NCBI GenBank assembly: GCA_028285625.1
Contig: JANQOX010000001.1
Location: 1-64,000 of the forward strand
DNA length: 64,000 bases
Reading direction: 5' to 3'
Origin: Myxococcota bacterium
GTDB lineage: Bacteria; Myxococcota_A; UBA9160; UBA6930
A model generated the notes under the pieces. It did not search any database. It had not been told where the DNA came from and was given only the letters and a program-made list of their open reading frames with translations. Positions 8,229-15,922 of this stretch are shown piece after piece (the first letter of the stretch is position 1; the number at the start of each line of letters is the position of its first letter). Both the position numbers and the translations under genes were made by a program.

Positions 8229-9488
8229 TCAGCGGGTGCTGGGAAAGGTGCTCCCGATGCGCGCCATCAGCTGGAGCAGCCGCACCACGTGCAGGCTGGC
8301 CACGGGCTTGCCGCTGGTGAGTAGCGCCACCGAGATCTCGCGGTCGGGGTCGGCCCAGCCGAAGATGTTGGTGAAGCCCAGGTGGCCGAACGCGCGTCCG
8401 CTGCGCTGACCGAACAGGCCCACCGGGTCGTCGCCCAGCATCATGCCGAGCCCGTAGCGCAGCGGGATCATCAACGTGAGGTCGACCTCGCGGTAGCTCT
8501 GCTCGGACACCGCGTGCCGGACCGTGCGGGGCTCGAACACGCGTACGCCGTCGAGTTCGCCCCCGCAGCGCAGGCACTCGTAGAACGCGCAGAGCTCGTC
8601 GGCATTGGACACGACGTTCGCAGCCGGCACGATGCCGGTCAGGAAGCGGGGGTCGCTCGCCAGGGCCACGGCCCCTTCGAGCCCGACGCCCAGGGCCCTT
8701 TGCAGCATGGCGCCCGCGGGCGGCGGCAGCGGCGGCCCCGTGACTGCGTCGTCCGCCACGTGCCCCAGGTCTTCCGGGGCCACGCCGTACCGCATCCAAC
8801 GCATGGAGAGCGGTCCGGTGAGCTCGCGCACGGCGATCTCGCGAATGTCCTTGCCGGTCGCGCGGCGCACGACCTCGCCCAGCACGAACCCGCCGCTCAC
8901 GGCGTGGTAGGCCACCAGGCGCCCAGGCCGGCTGGCGAGCGACGCGTCGCAAAGCAGCTCGACTACGGCGTCCGGATTCTCGAGCAGTTCGAGGTCCATC
9001 GCCTCGGGCGGAATGTTCGGAATGCCCGCTCGGTGCGACAGCACGTGCCGCACCGTGATCCACTGCTTGCCGTGCCGTGCAAACTCGGGGATGTAGTCGC
9101 AGATGCGGTCGTCGAGATGCAGCGCGTGCAGCTCGTCGAGCTTGTGGATGACCATGGCCGTCACGGCCTTCGAGGCCGAGTACAGGCAGAACGGCGTGTC
9201 CACCGTTGCCCGCAGCCGGGGCCCGTCCTCCGGATCGCCCGGGGCGTTGCCGCGCGCATGGCCCACGGTGCGGTGCAGCACGATCTGGCCGCGATGGCGG
9301 ATCTGGACCTGGATCGCCGGATGGACGCCCGTGCGGTAGAGCGCCTCGACCGCGTCCCAGATGCCTTCGACGTCGTGGGGGCTCGGGACTTCGGCGCCGC
9401 GGTCGGTCACGGCCTGCAGGTGGCGCGGTACGCGCACCCGGCGCAAGAAGGGCAGCGGTGCGTTGGCGAGCAGAGCGAGGGGGTCCAT
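8229..9488 (-). CDS. Serine hydrolase, class C beta-lactamase/penicillin-binding fold
   Basis: 419 residues. The SxxK nucleophile motif is SASK in FCLYSASKAVTAM, followed by HVLSHRAGIPN, a YHAVSGGFVLGEVV segment corresponding to the Tyr motif, and GHLGFTN near the C-terminus as the KTG-equivalent. These proteins are esterases, D-aminopeptidases or lactone hydrolases more often than antibiotic-degrading enzymes. No signal peptide is seen, so it is probably cytoplasmic. A short GC-rich hairpin (TGCCCC/GGGGCA) lies just past the stop and could end the transcript. Confidence 0.88.
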   Translation of the reverse strand: MDPLALLANAPLPFLRRVRVPRHLQAVTDRGAEVPSPHDVEGIWDAVEALYRTGVHPAIQVQIRHRGQIVLHRTVGHARGNAPGDPEDGPRLRATVDTPFCLYSASKAVTAMVIHKLDELHALHLDDRICDYIPEFARHGKQWITVRHVLSHRAGIPNIPPEAMDLELLENPDAVVELLCDASLASRPGRLVAYHAVSGGFVLGEVVRRATGKDIREIAVRELTGPLSMRWMRYGVAPEDLGHVADDAVTGPPLPPPAGAMLQRALGVGLEGAVALASDPRFLTGIVPAANVVSNADELCAFYECLRCGGELDGVRVFEPRTVRHAVSEQSYREVDLTLMIPLRYGLGMMLGDDPVGLFGQRSGRAFGHLGFTNIFGWADPDREISVALLTSGKPVASLHVVRLLQLMARIGSTFPSTR

Positions 9489-9581
9489 GCGGTCAGCCTA
9501 GCGACATGCCCGCCTTCGGTCGCGCGCCCGAACCGTCGGTCGTGGAGCCGACAGTTGCGTGCGCAGCAGTTGCATGTCGGG

Positions 9582-10196
9582 TCAGTCGCCGAAACGCCAG
9601 TCGTGCAACACGCGCCCCACGTAGCGGCGCGTTTCGGGGCCGAGCCGACCCGCGAGCGCTCGCGCGGGCCCTGCGTGGTAACCGGCCACGGCTTTGCCCC
9701 AGCTGCCGAGCCGATCGTGCAACTGCCGCAGGTAACGCGTTCCGGCCAGCACGTTCTCGCGTGGATCGAACGGGCACACCACGCCCAGCTCGCGCGCGGT
9801 GCCGGGCATGAGCTGCATGAGCCCCATGGCGCCCTTGACCGAGACGGCGTCGGGGCGTCCGGCGCTCTCGTGCCGAATCACGCTGCGCACGAGCGACGCG
9901 TCGACGCCGTAGCGCCGCGAAGCATCGCGCACGGCGCGGTGGATGCGGAGCTCGAGCAGCGCAGGGGGGTCGGGCGCCCGCCGTACCGGGCACACGAAGT
10001 CGGCCTCGCGCGCGGGGAGGGCGGCGAGCGCCCGGTGCGCATGCGGTGCACGCTCGAGGTTGCGAAGCGCGGCCAGCCGGCGGCTGATGGCGGCGTCGGC
10101 CGAGGCCCCGGCGCCCGCGAGCAGGATCGCCAGAAGCAGGGCCACGCGCACGGCGCGACCGAGCCCAGGCGATCGGGCGAGAGAGCACCGCCTCAT
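9582..10196 (-). CDS. Lytic transglycosylase, SLT domain (operon gene 8)
   Basis: 204 residues with an N-terminal signal peptide (VALLLAILLAGAGASA). The SLT catalytic domain covers roughly residues 85-200: VIRHESAGRP gives the catalytic Glu110, AMGLMQLMPGTA is the invariant SLT motif, and VAGYHAGP corresponds to the AYNAG motif. The enzyme cleaves the glycan strands of peptidoglycan in the periplasm. Its ATG overlaps the previous stop as ATGA (10193-10196), so it is translationally coupled to the ExbB/ExbD-type genes upstream and is the last gene of that operon. Confidence 0.88.
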   Translation of the reverse strand: MRRCSLARSPGLGRAVRVALLLAILLAGAGASADAAISRRLAALRNLERAPHAHRALAALPAREADFVCPVRRAPDPPALLELRIHRAVRDASRRYGVDASLVRSVIRHESAGRPDAVSVKGAMGLMQLMPGTARELGVVCPFDPRENVLAGTRYLRQLHDRLGSWGKAVAGYHAGPARALAGRLGPETRRYVGRVLHDWRFGD

Positions 10197-11044
10197 GCGC
10201 CTTCCCCCAAGCCGGCCACTGCGCTCAGGTCGAACACGAGGTCGAGGGGCACCGGCGCGCCGTCCAGTCGCTCGGCACCCTCGACCCGCAACTCGACCCC
10301 ACCGGCGGGTCCCCGCCGATAGCGCGCACGGATCTCGCGCAGCTCGCTCGGGGCATCGCCCTGGGCGCGAAGCCTTCGCGCAATGGCGCCGAACAGGGCG
10401 GCGTCGATTCCGCGCGGAACCAGCATCATCACGCGCGCTCCGGGCCCGAAACGCTCGCGGGCGCGATGGGACGCGCGCTCGAGTGCCGGCTCGTCACTGT
10501 AGTCGCGTGCCCGGGGTGAGAACCGCGCGTCGGCTCGGTCGTCCCGCATGGCGCCGGTCGCCGGGTCGATGTCCCCGACGATCTGGCGCTGGCGCACGAC
10601 CACGAAGCGGGCCCCCAGCGAACGCATGGCCGAGGCGTAGGCGCCGAACGACCCGAAGTCGCCGTAGCTCGAGCTGAGCGGCGGAAAGCGCCCCTGGCCA
10701 TCGAGCAGCGTGGCCCCGGCTGCCAGGTCGCCGGGATCCACCGCGACGCTCTCGGGCATGGGCTCGGCCCGGCTTTCGGCCGCGGCGGGCTCAGGCGCGG
10801 GTGGCTCGGCTGCGACGACCTTCGCCTCGGGTTCGGGGACGGCTTGCGCTTCGCGTTCGGAGACGGCGTGCGTTTCGAGCACCTCTTCGATCCAGGGACG
10901 GATGCGCGCCGAGCGCTCCTCGATGTCTTCGAGGGCGACCGGCGGGGCGAGTCCACCCTTTGCGAGCGCGACCAGGGCCGCTGCGATCCACGCGATCACC
11001 ACCAACCGCGAGGCCCAACCAAGGGCTACGTGCGCCGGGCTCAT
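10193..11044 (-). CDS. Single-TM protein with acidic/proline-rich linker, TonB-like topology (operon gene 7)
   Basis: 283 residues. A TM helix (LVVIAWIAAALVALA) at about 12-27 is followed by a Pro/Glu/Ala-rich linker (PEPEAKVVAAEPPAPEPAA) of about 60 residues and a C-terminal alpha/beta domain of about 160 residues that I do not recognise. The topology matches TonB- or TolA-type proteins, in which the linker spans the periplasm. No TonB C-terminal motif is seen, so the comparison is one of layout only. Both ends overlap their neighbours by four bases (ATGA), indicating coupled translation. Confidence 0.7.
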   Translation of the reverse strand: MSPAHVALGWASRLVVIAWIAAALVALAKGGLAPPVALEDIEERSARIRPWIEEVLETHAVSEREAQAVPEPEAKVVAAEPPAPEPAAAESRAEPMPESVAVDPGDLAAGATLLDGQGRFPPLSSSYGDFGSFGAYASAMRSLGARFVVVRQRQIVGDIDPATGAMRDDRADARFSPRARDYSDEPALERASHRARERFGPGARVMMLVPRGIDAALFGAIARRLRAQGDAPSELREIRARYRRGPAGGVELRVEGAERLDGAPVPLDLVFDLSAVAGLGEGA

Positions 11045-11574
11045 CGGCTGGCCTCCACGCTGCGCCGGTAGATCGCCAGCATGCGGCGGATGCGGTCGGC
11101 CGAGACGCGAGGGTCCGTGGTGTCGGGTGCTTCGGGTGAAGCCGTCCGATCGGGGATGGGCGTTTCGTTCGAGCCCCAAGGGTTGGGTGGCGCCGCGGCG
11201 GCCCCGGTCGACGCGGCGTGCGGGCCTGCCCCCGTGCGGCCCTGTGCCGCCAGCCCGTCCTCCGCGCCTCCCGGGACCGCCGGTTCGATCTCCGGCGCTT
11301 CCGATTCACCGACCACCTGCACACGCTCGCCAGCGGGCGGCTCTTCGTCGATCTTCGTCGGCGCTTCTTCGTTGAAGTCGTGCGCCACCTGGGCCGCGCG
11401 CTCGGCCAACTGCGCCGCGCTCTCGCTGGCGCGCGAAGCCAACTCGACGGTGCGAACGCGCGCGCGCGCCGCCGCGTCGCCTGCCCTCGTGGGGTCGAGC
11501 CGCCCGGCGGCCCACAGGCCGGCCGCGACGACCGCGGCCATGCCGACCAGTAGCGAGAGGGCCGCGCGCATCAT
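11041..11574 (-). CDS. Single-TM protein with helical linker (operon gene 6)
   Basis: 177 residues. The N-terminal TM helix (LLVGMAAVVAAGLWAAG) is followed by an Ala/Arg/Glu-rich probable helix (RASESAAQLAERAAQVAHD) and then a long Pro/Gly/Ala-rich disordered stretch. The last 25 residues (SADRIRRMLAIYRRSVEASR) look helical again. No family is recognised. It is tied by four-base overlaps to the ExbD-like gene upstream and the TonB-topology gene downstream, so it is likely a component of the same envelope complex. Confidence 0.65.
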   Translation of the reverse strand: MMRAALSLLVGMAAVVAAGLWAAGRLDPTRAGDAAARARVRTVELASRASESAAQLAERAAQVAHDFNEEAPTKIDEEPPAGERVQVVGESEAPEIEPAVPGGAEDGLAAQGRTGAGPHAASTGAAAAPPNPWGSNETPIPDRTASPEAPDTTDPRVSADRIRRMLAIYRRSVEASR

Positions 11575-12017
11575 GGCATCTCCTTCACGCGTTCGGGCCG
11601 TTCTGGCTGATAGGCCAGCCGGATCTCGCCCACGCCTGCTGCGTGGGCGAGGCCGACCACGCGGGCCAGGGCCGACGCCTCGGACCGCACCACCAGTTCG
11701 GGCGGGGCGAGTTCGCGCAGGTGGGCCTCGAGGGTGTCGAGCGCCACGGGCTGCTCGCCCACCCGGATACGCGCGTCGAGTCCCGTTCCCTCGACGGTGA
11801 CCACGAGCCCCGTGAGCCCCGCCCCGGTGGCGTCACCTGAGGGGGCCTCGGGCAGCGAAACGTCGAGCGCGAAATCGGAGTCGAAGCGCGCCACCGAGAC
11901 GGCCAGCGCCAGCGCGAACAGCAGGCACGCCAGCACGTCGATGAAGTAGAGCGCATGGCCCAGGTGGGCCCCCGTGTCGCTCGCATCGTTGCCAGGTCGC
12001 ACGACCGGTTCGCTCAC
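11571..12017 (-). CDS. ExbD/TolR-like biopolymer transport protein (operon gene 5)
   Basis: 148 residues: a short cytoplasmic N-terminus, one TM helix (DVLACLLFALALAVSVA) and a periplasmic alpha/beta domain. The Asp at the start of the TM (YFIDVLACLL) sits where ExbD and TolR carry the proton-relay aspartate. The periplasmic part ends with a two-strand/helix pattern (LVVRSEASALARVVGLAHAAGVGEIRLAY) typical of the ExbD fold, where such proteins sense position along the peptidoglycan. It overlaps the ExbB-like gene by four bases. Confidence is moderate because the domain is short and divergent. Confidence 0.72.
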   Translation of the reverse strand: MSEPVVRPGNDASDTGAHLGHALYFIDVLACLLFALALAVSVARFDSDFALDVSLPEAPSGDATGAGLTGLVVTVEGTGLDARIRVGEQPVALDTLEAHLRELAPPELVVRSEASALARVVGLAHAAGVGEIRLAYQPERPERVKEMP

Positions 12018-12508
12018 GACACGCCCGCCGTGTCGGCGCTGCGCGGCCCGAGCCAGACCCCTACCAGCGCGATCGCGAAGCCCACGAAGCTGCTGCGCAG
12101 TGCGGTTCCCAGGCTGTGGATGAGCGGGCCCGGTTCCAGAGCGTTGGCGTCGAGGCCCGAGAAGCCGCGCACCATGCCGGCGATCGTCCCGAGCATGCCG
12201 AGCAGCAGCGCCGACTCGACGGCCGGCCCGAGCCAGCCGGGCGGCGCCGCGCGCGACAGCCCCGCTGCACGCGCCGCGAAGCGGTGGACGGCGAGCCCGA
12301 GCACGAACACGGCGAGTGCGAGCTGCGGGATCAGCACGAAACCCACGGCATCGACCGCGGCGATCGCCGCCTCGACCACGGCCTCGGCCGCACCCGGGGC
12401 TTCCACCCGCGCGAGCGCACCGACCGGGATCAGCAGCAGCGCGCCGAGGGCGGCACCCACCACGGTGCCGCGAAGCACCGATCCGCTCTTCGCGCTAGCG
12501 GCGGACAT
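12014..12508 (-). CDS. MotA/TolQ/ExbB-family proton channel protein (operon gene 4)
   Basis: 164 residues from the ATG at 12508 (a GTG at 12520 is an alternative). Three TM segments are visible. The family's signature region is present: ESALLLGMLGTIAGMVRGFSGL, then HSLGTALRSSFVGFAIALVGVWLG, corresponding to TM2 and TM3 of TolQ/ExbB. With the ExbD-like partner it should form an inner-membrane proton-driven motor that moves a periplasm-spanning protein. The small cytoplasmic domain of canonical ExbB is short here. It overlaps its neighbours by 14 bases upstream and 4 downstream. Confidence 0.82.
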   Translation of the reverse strand: MSAASAKSGSVLRGTVVGAALGALLLIPVGALARVEAPGAAEAVVEAAIAAVDAVGFVLIPQLALAVFVLGLAVHRFAARAAGLSRAAPPGWLGPAVESALLLGMLGTIAGMVRGFSGLDANALEPGPLIHSLGTALRSSFVGFAIALVGVWLGPRSADTAGVS

Positions 12509-12941
12509 GTCGCGATGCACCCGCGCGGCCCGCGTTGCGGCGGGGCGGTTCGATCGGCGGGCTCACCAGCGTCTCGAGGCTCAGGTCGAAGCCCGCGCGG
12601 TCGAGCAACGAGTCGACCACGGCGCTCGCGAACTCGTCGGGCACGAGGTGCACGAGTCGCCAGCCGAGCATCGCCTCACGCGCGCGCGCGCCGCTCGCTA
12701 CACAGCTGGTGAGCCACGCCTCACGCTGGAGCAGCTCGAACACGGCGTCGTCGAGCTCGCGCTGGGGCGCGCCGTGGAGGTAGCGCCGAACCACCTCCGC
12801 CTTCCATCGGTGGTGCTCCTTCCACCACTCCCGGCAGGCCTCGTCGGCACGCGCGGTCTGGGCGGGCAGGGTGGTCCCTGCCAGGGCGATGAGCACGGCG
12901 GTGGCCGCAGCGCGTACGAACCCTCGGTTGCGTCGGGTCAT
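12495..12941 (-). CDS. Small exported protein of unknown function (operon gene 3)
   Basis: 148 residues with a signal peptide (AAATAVLIALAGTTLPAQTARA) and a mature part rich in helices, with two cysteines (DEACREWW and LTSCVAS) that may form a disulfide. The last 20 residues are very basic (PPRRNAGRAGASRHVRR). No family is recognised. It lies between the coiled-coil gene and the ExbB-like gene and overlaps the latter, so a role in the same periplasmic assembly is inferred from position only. Confidence 0.65.
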   Translation of the reverse strand: MTRRNRGFVRAAATAVLIALAGTTLPAQTARADEACREWWKEHHRWKAEVVRRYLHGAPQRELDDAVFELLQREAWLTSCVASGARAREAMLGWRLVHLVPDEFASAVVDSLLDRAGFDLSLETLVSPPIEPPRRNAGRAGASRHVRR

Positions 12942-12959
12942 CTGGAATCCTCCCTTGCC

Positions 12960-13919
12960 CTACTCGCGGTGGGCGCCGCGTGCGAAGTGGTCGAGGCGAT
13001 CGAGCGACGCGCGCTCGGGCAGCGGGGTCTGGCCCCGGTGCGGGAGCCCGAGCGTGCGCGCGACGAGCCCGCCGAGGTCCCGCCAGTCGTCCGAGCCCTG
13101 GTCCGTCGCCAGCAGGGCGCCGATCCCCTGGCCGTCGTAGCCCTCGAACAGCTCGTCGAGCCGCCGGGCGAGCTGGCGTTCGATCAAGAGATCGAGCAGC
13201 CGCCGCACGGCCTGGCGCTCCGCGACCAGCTGGTTCGTGCGCGCCTGGAAGCGCGCGTAGAGCCCTTCGACCTTGCGCGCAAAGCTGCGCGCCCCGTCGG
13301 GCCCGAGTTCGGGGACCGGAACGCCGAGCGAACCATGGGTGGCCCAGCTCGCGTGCAGCACCGCCCCCGCCGTAGCCGCCTCGCTGCCGCGTTCGAGGCG
13401 CTCGGCCAGCTCGGCCGTAGCCGATGCAACACCCTGGAACTGCTCCGCGAAGAAGGCGCGCTGCTCGGCCGCCGACTCGGCCTCGCTGCCACGCGCCGCG
13501 TCGGCGGCCGCTGCCAGGTCGCGGGCGTCGGCCCGCATGCGGACGACCGATCCGTGGATCGCGTCGAGGCCCGACTGCTGTTCATCGAGCCGGGTCGCAT
13601 AGGCCTCGACGTAGTCGGTGAGCGCTTCGGCGGCCTGCTCTTCGGACGACGCGGCCTCGATGTTCTCGCGCGCGCTCGCGAGCTTCTGGTCGAGCCGCTG
13701 GATGCGCGGCTCGATCTCGCTCTCGGTGGCACGGATCTCCTCCTGGGATTCGAGGATGCGTCCCATCAGCTCGGGAATCTGCTCGATCGCCCGTTCGCGC
13801 GGCGGCAGCGCCGAAGCGGGCAGGGCGATCAGCAGCACCGCTACGGCCACGGTCCGGCCGAGGCCTCGGCGCCGTCCATCGAAACCCGTGCGGCTCGAAC
13901 CCCGGTCGATGCTCGCCAT
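12960..13919 (-). CDS. Periplasmic coiled-coil protein (operon gene 2)
   Basis: 319 residues. After a signal peptide (VAVAVLLIALPASA) residues 45-200 form long heptad-rich helices (IQRLDQKLASARENIEAA, LAAAADAARGSEAES) with few helix breakers. The rest is helical too, ending in an uncharacterised C-terminal section. The layout recalls the periplasmic coiled-coil proteins encoded beside accessory ExbB/ExbD systems in other Gram-negatives, but I cannot assign a named family. Its start overlaps the lipoprotein stop (TGATG), so translation is coupled. Confidence 0.7.
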   Translation of the reverse strand: MASIDRGSSRTGFDGRRRGLGRTVAVAVLLIALPASALPPRERAIEQIPELMGRILESQEEIRATESEIEPRIQRLDQKLASARENIEAASSEEQAAEALTDYVEAYATRLDEQQSGLDAIHGSVVRMRADARDLAAAADAARGSEAESAAEQRAFFAEQFQGVASATAELAERLERGSEAATAGAVLHASWATHGSLGVPVPELGPDGARSFARKVEGLYARFQARTNQLVAERQAVRRLLDLLIERQLARRLDELFEGYDGQGIGALLATDQGSDDWRDLGGLVARTLGLPHRGQTPLPERASLDRLDHFARGAHRE

Positions 13920-14407
13920 CAGTACGTCTCCCTCGCGGCGTCGCGCAGTACGGCACTCACCGCATTCGGTACGCGCAGTCCGGGCGCGCCCCGGTGGCCC
14001 GCCAGGGCGCCCAGCGCGATCAGCGTGTTCACGCCCGGGTCCGAACGCCGGGCACGGCGCTGGAGCGGCTCGAGCTGCGCCGTGCAACCGGCCAGGTCAT
14101 CCAGGCGACGGGCGCGAAGCCAGGATGTGCACTCGGCCGCCCGAGCGCGTCGTTCGAACTCGGCATCGCGAATGCGCGCGCCGATCGTGGCGGCTTCGCG
14201 AAAGCGCAGCCCCGCCAGCGCGTAGTCCGAAGCCCCGTACAGCTCGAGCCCGGCTTCGAGTTTCGATCGCGCCACCTGCACCGCCATCGGGTCGGTGGGT
14301 CGCGGCGGCGCGGTGCACGCCGACACGACTGCCATGAGGAGCCCGAACCCGGCCACGCGGGCCGTGGTTCGCGGGATCCGTCCGTTCCATCGCTCCCCCC
14401 GTCTCAT
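13919..14407 (-). CDS. Lipoprotein, first gene of the ExbB/ExbD-type operon
   Basis: 162 residues. The signal sequence ends in a lipobox (VSAC), so the mature protein is lipid-anchored at a cysteine near residue 28. The mature part has helical repeats (AVQVARSKLEAGLELYGASDYALAG) resembling one or two TPR-like hairpins. The ATG at 14407 follows AGAGGAG at about seven bases, better than the longer frame to 14494. It leads a run of eight genes in which most boundaries overlap, so its promoter should serve all of them. The residue after the lipid cysteine is Thr, compatible with outer-membrane sorting. Confidence 0.75.
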   Translation of the reverse strand: MRRGERWNGRIPRTTARVAGFGLLMAVVSACTAPPRPTDPMAVQVARSKLEAGLELYGASDYALAGLRFREAATIGARIRDAEFERRARAAECTSWLRARRLDDLAGCTAQLEPLQRRARRSDPGVNTLIALGALAGHRGAPGLRVPNAVSAVLRDAARETY

Positions 14408-14500
14408 CTCGCGTCTCCTCTCGCCGGACGTCCGGCCTCTCGTGCCGAGACATGGCGTGGGGGTTCGGAACGCAACACCCGGAACTGCCCCCAACGAAAG

Positions 14501-14528
14501 ACGCCCGGGCCGCAGGGCCCGGGCGTTT
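14501..14528 (-). terminator. Strong intrinsic terminator hairpin, probably bidirectional
   Basis: A perfect 11-base-pair inverted repeat (ACGCCCGGGCC/GGCCCGGGCGT) with a 4-base loop. It is followed by TTT on the plus strand and CTTTCGTT on the minus strand. It lies after the minus-strand gene ending at 14587 and before the lipoprotein that starts at 14407, so it insulates the eight-gene operon from upstream transcription. Confidence 0.75.
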
Positions 14529-14586
14529 CCGAGTGGTCGCTCGCGCCCGTCGGCGCCGCGTTGCTCGTTGCCGCCGTCGCGGGGTG

Positions 14587-15681
14587 CTAGTTGCCTCCGG
14601 CGCCGCCCCGCGCGCTCTGTTTGCCGCCGTGCGCGACGGTGTCGGGCGAGGTCGACGCCGCATGCACCGGCGGGGACGTTGCGAACAGAGCGATTCCCGC
14701 GCCGACCAGCAGCGCCAGCACGCCCTTGCGGCCGGCCTCGGCGATCCAGCGAAGCGGCCCGCTGCGCCAGAAGCGCGTCGACTCGACGGCCTCGGCCCAG
14801 GGCGCCTGGTGCAGGTAGCGGGCCAGGTCGTCGCGCAGCGCATCGCCCATGCCCTTGCGGGCCGCGGCCAGCTCGCCGACCCAGTACTCGGCGCGGCGGC
14901 GGTCGTGTGCATCGACGGCCAGCTCGGTCAGGTTCGCGAACGCGAACCAGGTGCCCTGGTCGAGGATCACGGCGCGCCGGAAGGCGCGCTCGGCCCGCGC
15001 CAGATGGTCTTCCAGCGGGGCACCCGATTGCGGCCCGCAGTCCCAGAAGGTCTGCCCTCGCGCGTTCCAGAGCAGCGCGCGGACTGGTCGCGCCTCGGCC
15101 AGTGCCAGCCCCTCTTTCAGCGCCTCGTCCGATGCCACCAACGCACCGCGTGCGCGCAGCACGTGACCCTCGTTCAAGTGGAAGTACGGGTCCTCGCCGC
15201 GAAAGCGCGGGGCAACGCGTTCGAGTTCGCGCCAGGCAGCCTCGGTACCGGCGTCTTCGTGGACGAGGCGTCGCAGGCGGTCGAGATCGGGGTGCGCATG
15301 GCCCACCAGCAGCAGCCGGTCTTCGTGAAGGCGGTAGCCCACGCGGTAGGCCAGGCGGCCCACCTCGTGGATCCAGCTTCGCACCGTGGCGTGGTTCAGG
15401 CCTTCGGCTCGGGCAAAGGCAGCGGCATTGCCCCGCGCGTCGAGCTTGACGTAGCGGTAGGCGGCGAGCTTACGGTCCCAGAGCGCAGCATTGCCACGCT
15501 GGTGCGCCTCGCTGCGGATTTCCTGCCACAACGCGTCGGCGCGTTCGCGACGCCCTACGCGTGCGCCGTCGTCCTCGTCGACTTCGTCGGAGGCCGGTGC
15601 TTCGACGGCCTGCTCGGGCCCCTCCCAATGCATGGTGAAGATCTGCGGCCAGGCGATCGAGCCATCGTCGGGGTGCGGCAC
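14587..15681 (-). CDS. HTH/TPR-like protein with C-terminal transmembrane anchor
   Basis: 364 residues from a GTG at 15681, which has AGGAG nine bases upstream; the longer frame to 15789 lacks this. Residues 60-120 include an HTH-like segment (AFARAEGLNHATVRSWIHEVGRL) reminiscent of sigma region 4. The middle is built of helical hairpins (EDHLARAERAFRRAVIL) like TPR. A single TM helix (VLALLVGAGIALFA) lies near residue 330 with a short tail behind it. This would place a DNA-binding-like N-terminus in the cytoplasm, tethered to the membrane. No family is recognised. The strong hairpin at 14501 ends the transcript. Confidence 0.65.
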   Translation of the reverse strand: MPHPDDGSIAWPQIFTMHWEGPEQAVEAPASDEVDEDDGARVGRRERADALWQEIRSEAHQRGNAALWDRKLAAYRYVKLDARGNAAAFARAEGLNHATVRSWIHEVGRLAYRVGYRLHEDRLLLVGHAHPDLDRLRRLVHEDAGTEAAWRELERVAPRFRGEDPYFHLNEGHVLRARGALVASDEALKEGLALAEARPVRALLWNARGQTFWDCGPQSGAPLEDHLARAERAFRRAVILDQGTWFAFANLTELAVDAHDRRRAEYWVGELAAARKGMGDALRDDLARYLHQAPWAEAVESTRFWRSGPLRWIAEAGRKGVLALLVGAGIALFATSPPVHAASTSPDTVAHGGKQSARGGAGGN

Positions 15682-15922
15682 GGGGTGAGTCTCCTGTCGG
15701 TCGATCCCACCCGGAGTCGTGGCGTGGGATCTGCGGCTCCCACACCCGGCGCGCCTCGGTGGGGTGAGGGCGCGCATGGGATGGGACACCCCGGGCCGCC
15801 CGATGGGTGACGCCCGCGGGTGCCCCTCGCCCGGTTGGACCGCCCGGGGGTCGGCCCTATTCGAGGCGCATGGTCCGGGCGCACGGGATCGCCGGGCCCG
15901 CGTCGGGGTGCGCGGGCCTCCG

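Noticed and set aside
8229-9488. Antibiotic-resistance beta-lactamase
   Set aside because: The SxxK fold is clear, but there is no signal peptide and the Tyr/KTG equivalents are divergent, so a resistance claim is unsupported.
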